Below, piece by piece: positions 53,438 to 63,553 of a stretch of 64,000 nt of DNA. The stretch covers positions 28,042-92,041 of the forward strand of contig CAVQKF010000002.1 of NCBI GenBank assembly GCA_963712955.1, in the 5' to 3' direction. The notes under the pieces are model-generated. The model searched no databases and was not told the DNA's origin. It saw only the letters and a program-made list of their open reading frames with translations. Within the stretch, counting starts at the first letter, position 1, and the number at the start of each line of letters is the position of its first letter. Source of the stretch: DATFVJ01 sp963712955 (GTDB lineage Bacteria; Actinomycetota; Actinomycetes; Streptosporangiales; Streptosporangiaceae). Made by a program: the position numbers and the translations under genes.

Positions 53438-55501
53438 ATGACGGCTGTTACCAGAGCAGGCGGCAACGCTCGCGGAGAAAGCGGGGGGACGCGGCGGAGG
53501 CGCGCGCTTCTTTACGGCGACATCGACCTGAACCTGATCGACGGCTCGGCGATCTGGATGCAGTCGATGGTCCAGGCCCTTACCCGGGCCGGCTGCTCCG
53601 TGACACTGGTGCTCAAGACCCCATTGCGGACCGGGCGTCTGCTCGCCCCGCTGCTGGCCGATCCCGGCGTGATCGTCCGGCGGCCGTTCGAAGAGGGCCT
53701 GCTCGATGGCGTCACCGACGCCGGAATGAACCCGGTTCAGGCATCCCGGCTGCTGACTGTGCTGGACGCGCCGCGCAGGCACGATCTGGTCGTGCTGCGC
53801 GGGCGGCGGGCCGCAGAGCAGGTGGCGGCGGACGGCGGTTTCGACGGGCGTCTCTGGACGTACCTGACCGACATCCCGCAGTCGGTGTTCGAGCTTGACG
53901 GCGACGCGGTCGCCGAGCTGACCCGCATCGCGCAGTCCTCACGCTACCTGCTCTGCCAGACCGAGGAACTGCGTTGTTTCCTTGAGAGCTCTGTGCCTGC
54001 GGCCTGCGGCAAGTGCGAGCTGCTCCGGCCGGTCGTGCCGCCGCTCGAAGTGCCTGACGAACCTGATGAGCCGGAGCGGGCCGCCGGCCCGCTCCGGCTC
54101 GTCTACACCGGGAAGTTCGCGCCGCGCTGGAACACCTACGAGATGACGCAGCTGCCGAGGCTGCTTGCCGCCGCTGGCGTGCGCGCCGAGATCCACCTGG
54201 TCGGCGACAAGATCCACGATGATCCTGCGGGCAGCCGGGAGGACGTGGTCGAGGTGGTGGCGCACCTCGCATCGGATGCCGAGGCGAGAAAACTTGCCAT
54301 CGACCGTGCCAGGGCCGCAGCGGCCGGATTCACCCTGGACTGCGCGGTAGAGCGCCTGCGCGCACTGCTCCGCCAGGCATTCCCGGCCGGTCCGCCTACC
54401 TCGGCGGGCACCGCACGAACCATGGCCACCGCGCCGGGGGCCGGTCAGCCGGTCCCGCCGGGCGCGGCACCGCTCAAGGTCGCCGTGGCCGGGCACGACC
54501 TACGGTTCTTCACCCGCATCCTCGAGTACCTGCGGCATGTGCCGTGGCTCGACGTCAGGCTCGACCACTGGCCGGCGCTCGCCGAGCACGACGAGGCGGC
54601 AAGCGCAGCGCTCGCGGGCTGGGCGGACGTGGTGATCTGCGAATGGTGCGGCCCGAACGCCATCTGGTACAGCCGCCACAAGCGCCGCGGCTCGCGTCTG
54701 CTCGTCCGCCTGCACAGGTTCGAGCTGTACTCGCGCTACGTGCACGACGTCGACATCGCAGCCATCGACCAGGTGGTGTGCGTCAGCCGGCACTACGCCC
54801 GGCTCGCCAGCGAGCTTGCCGGCTGGCCCGCAGCAAAGATAGTGACCGTGCCGAACTGCGTAGACCTCGGCCAGCTCGACCGGCCCAAGCTGGAAGGCGC
54901 GCGTCATCACCTCGGGATCGTCGGCGTGGTGCCGTCACGCAAGCGGCTCGACCTGGCCCTGGACGTGCTTGCCGAGCTTCGCCGCGACGACGAGCGGTAC
55001 ATGCTGTACGTCAAATCCACCATGCCGTGGGATCACTGGTGGATCTGGAAACGGGCCACCGAGCGTGCCCACTACGTGGCGGCCGCGCGCCGGATCCAGC
55101 GCGACCCGCTGCTGCGCGGCCGCGTGGTGCTCGACCCGGCCGGGCCGGACGTGCCGGCCCGGCTGCGCCGGGTGGGGTTCGTGCTGTCCACCAGCGACGA
55201 CGAGAGCTTCCATGTCGCGCCGGCCGAGGGCATGGCCTCGCGTGCGGTTCCCGTGGTGCGTAACTGGCCCGGCGCGCAGACCATCTACCAGCCGCGGTGG
55301 ATCCACGCCACCCCGGCGGCCATGGCCGCATCGGTTGGCGCGATGACGGACACGCAGTGGCTGAGCGCGGGTGAACTGGCGCGCCGGCACGCGGAGCCGT
55401 TCGGGATAAATCAGGTCTGTGCGGCCTGGCGCGGCCTGCTGACCGACGACCTCCCGCCCGCCGCGCCCGGCCCTGTCTTCGAGCTACTTGGTACGGTCTG
55501 A
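53438..55501 (+). CDS. Two-domain glycosyltransferase
   Basis: The 687-residue protein starts at ATG 53438, two bases after the previous stop. The first half is GT-B-like (ALLYGDIDLNLIDGSAIWMQ, LVLRGRRAAEQVAADG, LRLVYTGKFAPRWNTYEMTQ). The donor-binding part of this half seems shortened: after KIHDDPAGSRE it passes straight to a helix (EARKLAIDRARAAAAGFTLD). The second half is a separate GT-B unit (KVAVAGHDLRFFTRILEYLR, VICEWCGPNAIWYSRHKRRG, IVTVPNCVDLGQLDRPK, GVVPSRKRLDLALDVLAELR, SDDESFHVAPAEGMASRAVP). It would extend the surface polysaccharide. The frame is intact. Confidence 0.85.
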   Translation: MTAVTRAGGNARGESGGTRRRRALLYGDIDLNLIDGSAIWMQSMVQALTRAGCSVTLVLKTPLRTGRLLAPLLADPGVIVRRPFEEGLLDGVTDAGMNPVQASRLLTVLDAPRRHDLVVLRGRRAAEQVAADGGFDGRLWTYLTDIPQSVFELDGDAVAELTRIAQSSRYLLCQTEELRCFLESSVPAACGKCELLRPVVPPLEVPDEPDEPERAAGPLRLVYTGKFAPRWNTYEMTQLPRLLAAAGVRAEIHLVGDKIHDDPAGSREDVVEVVAHLASDAEARKLAIDRARAAAAGFTLDCAVERLRALLRQAFPAGPPTSAGTARTMATAPGAGQPVPPGAAPLKVAVAGHDLRFFTRILEYLRHVPWLDVRLDHWPALAEHDEAASAALAGWADVVICEWCGPNAIWYSRHKRRGSRLLVRLHRFELYSRYVHDVDIAAIDQVVCVSRHYARLASELAGWPAAKIVTVPNCVDLGQLDRPKLEGARHHLGIVGVVPSRKRLDLALDVLAELRRDDERYMLYVKSTMPWDHWWIWKRATERAHYVAAARRIQRDPLLRGRVVLDPAGPDVPARLRRVGFVLSTSDDESFHVAPAEGMASRAVPVVRNWPGAQTIYQPRWIHATPAAMAASVGAMTDTQWLSAGELARRHAEPFGINQVCAAWRGLLTDDLPPAAPGPVFELLGTV

Positions 55502-55523
55502 GCAGCGCTGGCCACCGAGATCC

Positions 55524-56567
55524 CTAGCCGCGGCCGTACTTCGCTTCCGATCGCCAGAAGTACAAGAAACCAGCGATGACAGTGATGCCCGCCCAGAGCG
55601 CGGCGTAGATCCACAGGCGGGGGATGCCGACGATCGGGTGGCAGTACGCCTGCAACGGCGGGGGCTTTGCCTTGCTGGTGTTGAACAGCTCGCACTTCGC
55701 CGCGTTGTAGGGCTTCGCGCCAGGTTCGTTGCTTCGTTCCGTCTCGAGCAGCGCCCACCTGGTGAGCGAGATGTAGACCGCGGCGGGGTTCGCCGCGAGC
55801 GCCTTCTGCACCACGTGCGGCATGCCGTGGGCGATCACGCTCACGCTGTACATCACGCCGCAGAAGTACCGCCAGGTGCGCAGCAGGAAAGGCAGCAACT
55901 GGCTGATGTCACGGGCCTGCGCGCCAAGCCTGGCCATGACCAGGCCTGCCCGAGGTTGAACAGAGTCTGCAGGGCCAGGACCGCGGCCACGAACACCCAG
56001 TACCAGGTGACCGGCTCGCCGGTGACGAGCACGATGGCGACGAGCACCACCATGGAGAGCAGCATCTGCTGCAGTTACACCATCACATAACTGAGCGGCA
56101 GGCATGCACGCGGAAAATGCAGCGCGCGGATGAGGGACAGGTTGTTGCCGATCACCCGTGATCCGGTCAGCATCGAGCGCTCGGTGAAGCTGAAGACGAA
56201 AACGCCGGCGACCAGGAAGGCGGGTGTAGTTGGCGATCCCGCGCTTAGCGTCGAAGATCACGCCGAAGATCAGGTAATAGACGCCTGCGTTGAGCAGCGG
56301 AGTGAGCACCTGCCAGGCCTGGCCGAGCTGGGACTCGGTGTAGAGGGCGATGTTGCGCGCGGTCGCGAACCTCAGGACGAAGTGCCTGCGGTTCCAGAGG
56401 GAGCGCACGTACGCGGCGAAGCGCGGGCGGGCCGGGGTGCGGCGCAGCCTGCTGCGCCGCGCGAGGTCCGCAAGGGGCTCGTCCGGCAGTGGCCTGACCG
56501 GGGCGTCGGTCAAGGGTTCCGCGGTTGTCAGCTCACCTGGCCCGCTGAGGCGCCCGAGGTCTCTCAC
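55524..56567 (-). pseudogene. ABC-2 type polysaccharide export permease, broken
   Basis: GTG 56567 begins VRDLGRLSGPGELTTAEPLT. The core reads HFVLRFATARNIALYTESQL, then GQAWQVLTPLLNAGVYYLIF, as in Wzm/TagG permeases. A shift near 56225 follows. The restored sense (FTERSMLTGSRVIGNNLSLI) ends at a TAA (56075-56077), and after it LLSMVVLVAIVLVTGEPVTW leads to another shift near 55945. The C-terminus is sound (WRYFCGVMYSVSVIAHGMPH, AALWAGITVIAGFLYFW). No ATPase partner is in the window. It would export the polymer made by the neighbouring genes but is probably non-functional. Confidence 0.8.
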
Positions 56568-56652
56568 GCAGCAGAGCGTAGAAGGCGAGTTCGCGGCCGG
56601 GCGAGGTCTGAGCAGACAATACATCGCTTGTTCGAGGGGATTTCCGCCGCCG

Positions 56653-58337
56653 TTACCCGTGCTTCGCGCGCGTGTTCCGCGGGCGCTCAGCCGGCGAGTT
56701 CCGCCTCCCGCTCCCAAGCGGTCCCGCGAGGGGAGGCCGGCTCGCGGTTGCCGAGGGTACAAGATCCCCGAGCCGGCGAACGGCCGCGGTCGGCCCCGAC
56801 TGTGCCCGGGCCGGCGGATGAGCCGCCGCGACCGCAGTCCGCCTCCGGGCGAACATCAGCGGCATCAGCATGATCCCGATGACAATCGGGCTGGCCATGT
56901 ACCGGAACATCTGGGCCGGGTTGTCAGCGAGCACGACCAGTTGCTGGCCCGCCACGATCGCCGCCAGGGACAGCGGCGCCCAGTCGCGGCGCCGCCGGGC
57001 ATACGTCCACACCGCCAGGTAGGCGACGTAGCACCAGGTCGCGCCGCGCCAGAACAGCCACTCGAGCTGGCGCGTTCTGCTGGCCTGCCACAAGAATTCC
57101 GCCACCTTGTGCGCCGTCGCCGAAGGCGGATCGGCGAGCACCGCGTCCCGGTACGACGTGTGCGACAGACGCTGCAGGCTGCCACCAGGCAAGGTAAGCG
57201 GCACTATCAAGGTCTGCCCGTCGAGCCGCATCGGACCGGGGAAGATGCTCCAGGCGAGGGAGCCACGGCAGATGCGGGCACCCAGGATCAGATCGGGCGA
57301 GCGCCTGAGCACCCGCAGCCACAGCGAGAAAAGCTGGCCGCTCGCCTTGTCCGCGCGCACGATGAAGCGCGGGAACAGCGCCGTCGTCCAGTCGGCGTCG
57401 TAGCAGTTCCCGCTCCCCTTCCACTGGGCCAGCGTGGCGACCCGGGCCATCAGCGCCTGATCGGCCGTGGTGAATGTCGACGGCCGTTCGGCATAGGCGA
57501 CGGCAATGTCCGCATAGGCCGGGCCGAGGGCCAGCGACGTGGGCGCCCGCTGGATGCCCACCGCCGGGTACACGAACAAATTGAGCGCGAACGCCAAGCA
57601 GACCGCTGCCGCCGCCGCGGTGGCCAGCCTAGCCCGGACCCCGGGCAACAGCACCACGATTGCGACCGCAGCCGGGGCCACCACCAGGAAGCCGTCGAGC
57701 CGGAACAGGCACACGCCCAGCAGTTCCAGCCCCAGGGCGGCGATCAGCCGGTTCACCCGCGGGTCCGAAGGCCACCCCGCAGCGCCGCGGAGCGAAAGCA
57801 GGTGCGCGAGCGTCGGCACCACCAGGTAGGCGCAGATCGAGAACGGCACATCCTTCCAGACGAACGCCACGAACGTGCCGATCGGCGGCAACGCAGCCAC
57901 CGCCACCGCCGCGACCGCGGTGCACCGCCCCGGCACCCCAGGCGGCGCAGCGCCGGAACCGTGTAGGCCAGCGCCGCCGACATGGCCACGGTCTGCGCGA
58001 GTGTCAATGCGGCGAGGCCACCGCTCACGCGCAGGCTCAGCCACACCAGCGCGTCATACAGCACCGACTGGTTGTTCATCCACGGCCCAGTCGTCACATG
58101 CACCACATGGGTGACGGAGTCGTAGTTCAGCAGCCCGGGAAAGAACGCCGCCCACCAGAACAAGAAGATCATCTGACAGGAGGCGTACGTCACCAGCGGC
58201 AGCCGCCACCGGCCCGGCACCCGCCTGGCGACCGCCTCCAGCCACGGCCGCGCACGGCCATTTCGCGACACGGCCGGGGGTTCAGGAACCCGCTTCCAGG
58301 ACGGCTCGGTGTGCCCGGCCCTGTCGTGGACAGGCAT
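56653..58337 (-). pseudogene. Polytopic membrane protein (DUF6020-like) with one frameshift
   Basis: From ATG 58337 the sense reads MPVHDRAGHTEPSW, then a first hydrophobic region (FLFWWAAFFPGLLNYDSVTH, quoted as one block) and LYDALVWLSLRVSGGLAALT. A shift near 57950 in a C/G run moves it to VAVAALPPIGTFVAFVWKDV. Many transmembrane segments follow (LLGVCLFRLDGFLVVAPAAV, WCYVAYLAVWTYARRRRDWA, MASPIVIGIMLMPLMFAR). The corrected length of about 560 residues fits a family of large membrane proteins with glycosyltransferase-C-like topology. It may be a lipid-linked sugar transferase for the polymer. The rest is undamaged. Confidence 0.65.
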
Positions 58338-58564
58338 GAGCCTCCCCGTCACTGCCAGCGTGCCGGAGGGCTCGCGGCAGGGCTCAGATCACCAGAATCG
58401 GGCCGACGCTTCTGCCCGACACGAGTCAACAGCATATCGACCTATTTACCTGTTCCACGGCGGTTGGTCTTGATTCCCGGTGCGGCAGATGGGTTGAGGT
58501 AATCCCGGGCTGGCCGGGGCTCCCGCCAATCTGCGAGCCATAGTGCTTTGCGGCCGTACTCCAG

Positions 58565-58900
58565 ATCGAAAGCGGCCCGGTCTCGGCCTCACCGTCGCCG
58601 ACGACGCACGCGGCGATGAGATCCGGGTTGTCGAACACCGCTCCGTACGCGTGCGCAAGGGAGTACCCGAGTCACCACCCTCGTGGATCGAGCCCGGCGT
58701 TTCCGGCGCGACATGGCTCGGTATACCGCCAGGGAAGGAGAACTGCCGGAACAGCCGGGACATCCCCGCGGCGTCCCTGGTGATGCTTGGGTACAGCTCG
58801 GTGTAGGTGCCCTCGAGGTAGACATCGCGACAAGCGCAGGTCCGCCGTGGCCAGGACCCGCGAGGTAGATGACGTCGAGATCGGGTGCGGCTCTCAGTGA
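58565..58900 (-). pseudogene. Phosphoketolase fragment
   Basis: The minus-strand sense reads DVIYLAGPGHGGPALVA, then (shift) YLEGTYTELYPSITRDAAGM and RQFSFPGGIPSHVAPETPGS. After one more shift, from about 58640, FDNPDLIAACVVGDGEAETG is the TPP-binding motif. The enzyme cleaves xylulose- or fructose-phosphate to acetyl phosphate. Only about 110 of roughly 800 residues remain, and both ends are lost. It lies directly left of the ISKra4-type transposase. Confidence 0.8.
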
Positions 58901-59068
58901 GATAATTGGTTCTGGCTGAAATATGATTCAGACTGGCATTTTGGGAGCGCCCGGACATACACGACGTATCGCTGGTAGCGGTGCGTCATCTGCGCAGGCA
59001 GCCGACCTCCCGAAGATCGCGGTGCTCGTGGCGGCGTGATCTGGCTGCCGGGGTGCGTGCAATGGAAA

Positions 59069-59125
59069 GGCCACCGCCCGATTCTTTGTGGCGTCAGATT
59101 CACACAAAGAACGGAGACGGTGGCC
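59069..59125 (+). promoter_or_regulatory. Hairpin overlapping the transposase start region
   Basis: Two nested inverted repeats, GGCCACCG/CGGTGGCC (8 bp) and TTCTTTGTG/CACAAAGAA (9 bp), with a 12-base loop enclose a GGAG at 59113-59116. If formed in mRNA, the structure would hold the ribosome site in an internal loop and could limit transposase translation. It may also be part of the left element end. Confidence 0.55.
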
Positions 59126-59137
59126 GTGGACGCCAGC

Positions 59138-60271
59138 ATGGCACAAGTGCAGTCCGGGGACGGGATAGCCGGGCAGGTTCCGGCGGCGGACCTGGAGGAC
59201 GCGCTGTTCGGCGGGCTGCGCCAGCAGCTGGAATCGATGATCAGCTGGGCGAAGAGCGACGAGGCGCTCGCCTTAGAGCATGACCAGTTCGAGTCGCGGA
59301 CGCTCACCGAGGGGTTCGAGGTGATGCGGATCTTCACCGAAGCCCACCTGGGGCTGCGGACGGCGCGGGAAGAGCGGCGCGCCGACGTCGCCGACGCCGC
59401 CGGGGACCTGCGCGTGAGCACCGAGGACGGCCAGGAGCACACGCGGATGATGGTATACGGGCCGGTCCGCACCTCGCGGATCGCTTACAAGCGGCACCGC
59501 AGGCCGAACCTGTATCCCCAGGACGCGGACCTGAACTGGGCGAGCGCGCATTCGTATTCCGCCGGGGTGGAACGGCGGGTGGCGAAGGCGTCCGGGGTGG
59601 TGCCGTTCGCGCAGGCCGCGGCCCAAGTCAGCGAGGCGGGCGCGATAACGGTCGGCAAGCGCCAGGCAGAGCAGCTGGCCATCGGGGCCGCGGTTGACTT
59701 CGAGGCGTTCTACGCCGCGCGGCGGCCACAGCCATGCCCGGCTGGCACCGGGCTGCTGATCAGCGCGGACGGGTCCGCGTTCAGCGTGCGGCCCGGGGCG
59801 CTGCGGCCCGCGACCGCCAAAGCCGCCCGGGCCCGGCAGCGCGCGGCCGCAGCCAGCGGCTGGCCCGATGACCCAGCCGACCAGCGCAAAAGCAGGAAAC
59901 GCTCAGCCGAGCTGGTGTGCGTCGCCGACATCCCGCCCGCCCCCCGCACTGCAAGCGACATCCTCACCGCCCTGTTCGGGACGCCCCGGAACACCGGCCG
60001 CCGCAGCAATGACGGCGATGCCCCGTCCGCCCGTCACGGCCCGAAGGCCGAGGGCAAGACGGTGCTCGCCTCGGCCCGCAAACCGATCCCGGCCGTCGTG
60101 GGCGAGGCCTTCGCCGAGGCTCACCGCCGCGACCCCGGCCACCTGCGGCCCTGGTTCGCCGTCGTGGACGGCAATAACGCCCAGATCGACGCGATCCGCG
60201 CCCACGCGGCCCGGTACCAGGTGAGCGTGCCGATCCTGATTGACCTGATTCATGTCGTTCACTCTGCTTAG
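59138..60271 (+). mobile_element. ISKra4-type transposase, 3' truncated
   Basis: The protein from ATG 59138 (or GTG 59120) has 377 residues. The N-terminal region (DALFGGLRQQLESMISWAKS, MVYGPVRTSRIAYKRHRRPN) and the core (FYAARRPQPCPAGTGLLISA, then DGSAFSVRPGALRPATAKAA; RDPGHLRPWFAVVDGNNAQI) fit ISKra4-family transposases. It ends at SVPILIDLIHVVHSA, where relatives continue LIHVxEYLW and about 130 more residues with the last catalytic Glu. The break near 60255 lies about 100 bp from the recombinase trio, which suggests that the trio or a deletion cut it. It is probably inactive. Confidence 0.8.
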
Positions 60272-60361
60272 CTACCGTGTCTCAGTGACGCCCCGGTAGT
60301 GCCATGAGCTGGACGTTTGCCGCTTGCAGGGCCGCGTGTCGCGTCCGTAGGGTCGCCGCTC

Positions 60362-61870
60362 ATGCAACTGACCTTCTTTACGCGGACCGGCTGGCAGGAC
60401 TGGGATGTGGCGGCCGAGCCCGCCATCGCGGACCGCATGCCGCAGCTGGTCGACGACGACCTGATCTTCGAGGACGCGGGCGCGCTGCGGCCCAGCGTGG
60501 CGGTGAACCGGTGGCTGCGGGAGCTGCCGGTCAGCGGCGCGGCGGCCCCGGGCACCTGGGCGAAGTACGCGCGGGCGCTGCGGGACTGGATGGCCTTCCT
60601 GCTGCCGCTGGGCATCGCCTTATTCGACACCCGCGACCAGTTGAGGCGCGCGCTGGGCGCTTATGCAGCGCACCGGGCCGGCGGCCCAGTTGAGGCCAGA
60701 TGGGCCGCATCGACGTGGAACCAGAACATCTGCGTGTTGTCGGTGTTCTACCAGTGGGCGGTTGCCGGGGGGCACGCGAGCGCGGTGCCGTTCACCTACG
60801 CCCAGGCGCTGTCCCGTTACGGCGACCAGGTCCGCCTGGTGCAGGCGAACCTGGCGCGGCGGCGGGCCCCGAAGCCGCATGTGACGATCAAGTATCTGGA
60901 GACGGACTTCGCGGCGCTGTTCCTCAACGCGCTGGCGGGGCTGACCCCGGAGGGGACGCCGGATGCGCGGTACCGGGGCCGGGAGCTGGCCCGCAACGCC
61001 GCGATGGCGGGGTTGGTGCTGGCCACCGGGCTGCGCCGCCGGGAGTTCACGTTCCTGCTGGTGTTCGAGGTGCCCTCCGCGCCGCCGGCCAGGCATCCAT
61101 CGGGTCTGCCGGTGCTGTTCGGCGTTCCTGCGGTACTGGCCAAGGGCGGGAAGTACCGGACCACCTGGATCGACGCGGCCACGTTGCACGCGGTGCACAG
61201 CTACATCGCCTTGGACCGGGCGGCGAGTGTCGCCTGCTCGGGGTGGTCGCCGCCGGTGCGGTCGGGTGAGCCGCTGCTGGTGACCGATCCCGGTCCCGAT
61301 GGGGGGCGGGTGAACGGGTCGAAAGTGAAGTGGGCGTCGCTGAGCGCTGGTGAGCGGTTGCGGCTGGTCGCGCCCGGCGGCGGCAGCTGCCTGCTGGCGG
61401 TGCGCGCCGACGGGGGCCCGTTCACCGCGTGGGAGAGCGTGTTCACCCGCGCCTCCAAGCGGATCAGGGCACGTTTCGAGCCGCGGTTCCCGCTTGTTCA
61501 TCCGCATCGGCTGCGGCATTCGATGGCGATGGCGACGTTGGAACGCCTGGTGGGCGGCTTCTACGCCCAGGCCGCGCAGCTGACCGCGGCCACCGGCAGT
61601 GGCACCGGCACCGGTGCGGGCCCGGATGCGGCGCTGGCGCTGTATCTGGCCAAGGCCGATCCGCTGATGGTGCTGCGGGACCTGCTGGGGCACTCCTCAG
61701 CTTTGACGACGGAGGCGTATCTGCGTCGGCTGGACATGACGCGGATCTACGCCGAGGCATACGAGCAGGCCGCGATCGGCGCGCCGGCGGGTGCGCGGGC
61801 GGCGGCGGCCCGGGAGGCCGGCACCGAGTTTGACACCGACGGCACCGACACCGACGGCGGGGGTGTGTGA
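60362..61870 (+). CDS. Tyrosine recombinase 1 of a trio
   Basis: The 502-residue site-specific recombinase has an N-terminal SAM-like domain (WLRELPVSGAAAPGTWAKYA, ALRDWMAFLLPLGI). The catalytic domain has the first Arg in LATGLRRREFTF, HPHRLRHSMAM (HxxR), LLGHSSALTTEAYLRRL (His, with Tyr as probable nucleophile) and a Lys near LAKGGKYRTTW. ATG 60362 is chosen because it gives the usual short N-terminus; no strong ribosome site is seen. Its TGA overlaps the ATG of the next recombinase. The frame is intact, unlike its two partners. Confidence 0.85.
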   Translation: MQLTFFTRTGWQDWDVAAEPAIADRMPQLVDDDLIFEDAGALRPSVAVNRWLRELPVSGAAAPGTWAKYARALRDWMAFLLPLGIALFDTRDQLRRALGAYAAHRAGGPVEARWAASTWNQNICVLSVFYQWAVAGGHASAVPFTYAQALSRYGDQVRLVQANLARRRAPKPHVTIKYLETDFAALFLNALAGLTPEGTPDARYRGRELARNAAMAGLVLATGLRRREFTFLLVFEVPSAPPARHPSGLPVLFGVPAVLAKGGKYRTTWIDAATLHAVHSYIALDRAASVACSGWSPPVRSGEPLLVTDPGPDGGRVNGSKVKWASLSAGERLRLVAPGGGSCLLAVRADGGPFTAWESVFTRASKRIRARFEPRFPLVHPHRLRHSMAMATLERLVGGFYAQAAQLTAATGSGTGTGAGPDAALALYLAKADPLMVLRDLLGHSSALTTEAYLRRLDMTRIYAEAYEQAAIGAPAGARAAAAREAGTEFDTDGTDTDGGGV

Positions 61871-63553
61871 TGCCGGCAGAGCTGCTGAGCGATCCGCTGG
61901 GGATCGCGTGCGAGTTCGGCGACGGCCGCAGCGGGCGGTGGCTGTCCGGCGGGGTCGGTGATCCGGCGCTGGTCGCCGATCTGCTGGCCGGGCTGGCCGG
62001 GAAGGTCCACCCGCATGGGAAGGTGAACGCCCCGGGCACCGTCGAGTCGTATCTGATCGGGTTGCGGGACATCGCCGTGTTCATGGCCGCCCGTGGGGTC
62101 CGCGGCGGTGCCGGTGCCTTGACGCGGGCGGTGCTGGCGGAGTACTGGATGCAGGCCGGGGGGATGCGGGAGTCGACCACCCGGACCATGCTGGCCGGCT
62201 ACGACGACGCCACCGGCGCCTTGGATGCGGGCGTTCGCGCCCTGGTGGACGGACGGCATTTCTCCCCAAGGCCTTCGAGTGATCCGCTGATGCCGTACGA
62301 CCAGCGGCAGTGGGAGCACCTGCAGGACACCTGCCGGCGGATCGTCGATGACGCCTTCGCCGTCCACCGGCGAGCGCTCGCGGCCGCGGAGTGTGGCCGC
62401 GACCCGGGGCAGGCCGGGTGGAATGGCGGCAACCTGCGCTGGCTGCTGGTGCGGCACGGCCCGTTGAGCACCGCGCAGGTCGCCGCGCACCTTGGCATGT
62501 CCTCCACGTGGGCCGGCACGGCGGCGTCGGTACCGCCTTCACCGAACTGTTCCCCGACGTCGCAGTCGTGATCGCCTATCGGGTGCTGTTCGGGTGCTAC
62601 TGCGGTGTCGTCCCGGACGGGATCGCGGATCTGGACATCGGCGACGTCGACTGGGCCGGGGATGCCACGATCCTGCTCGACTATGTCAAAGGGCGCACCG
62701 CGGCCGAGTCGGTGACGTTGCCGCGCCGGGCTGTGCGGCTGCTCGAGCAGTGGCTTGAGCATTCGGCGCTGGCCCGCCGCCACGCGCCCGCCGAGCTGGC
62801 CGGTGTGCTGTGGCTGCACTGCAGCCGTCGCAGCACGGCCCGCTGGCGGATCATGGTGAGGCCGTCAACCCAAACCTCGTGGGTCAAAAGGCACGGCGTC
62901 GAGGTGGACCGGCGGCGGATCCGCACCACCTTCGAGTCGGTGCGGGACCGCCAGGCCTGGCACGGCTCGCCCCGGTCGCTGATCGACCCCAACCACAGTG
63001 CCCGCGTGGAGGCCGATCATTACCTGACCGCGGCCACGCCGGCCCAGCGGGACGCGGTGGAGGCCATCGTCGAGCAGGGGCAGGGCGACATGGTCCGCCG
63101 CGCCCAGCCGCCGCGGGTGGTTACCGCCGGGCAGCTGGCCGAGCTGGCCGACGCCCTGCCGGAGGCGATCGCCGCGCTGGGCCTGGACGAGTCCACCGCC
63201 GCCGAGATCGTCTCCGGTGGTCAGGACGTGTTCACGGCCGCCTGCACCGACCCGGCCTCGGGCCTGCACGGCCCGGCCGGAAAGCCGTGCCCGGCACGGC
63301 CGTGGGTGTGCCTGCTCTGCCCGCTTGCGATCTTCGCGCCGCGGCATGCCGGCAACCTGCTCCGGTTGAAGGGGTGGTTTTCCCGGCAGTGGGCGCGCTG
63401 CCCACCGGGCAGTTCATGGCCACCTCGGGCCATGCGACCCGCGTCGATGAGGTCCTGCAGCACTACCCCGCGCCGGTGCTGGCCGCCGCCGCGGCAGGCT
63501 GCGGCAACGACGATCACGCCCTGCCGCTCCGGCCCGAGGAGAGCACCTCATGA
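61870..63553 (+). pseudogene. Tyrosine recombinase-like 2 of the trio, two frameshifts
   Basis: ATG 61870 starts MPAELLSDPLGIACEFGDGR. A shift near 62515 moves the sense to GTAFTELFPDVAVVIAYRVL, followed by LLDYVKGRTAAESVTLPRRA, VLWLHCSRRSTARWR, and AWHGSPRSLIDPNHSARVEA. A second shift near 63385 leads to GQFMATSGHATRVDEVLQHY. A Cys-rich segment (KPCPARPWVCLLCPLAIFAP) is typical of the second protein in such trios. The catalytic motifs are weaker than in recombinase 1. The stop overlaps the next start (ATGA). The corrected length is about 560 residues. Confidence 0.7.
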
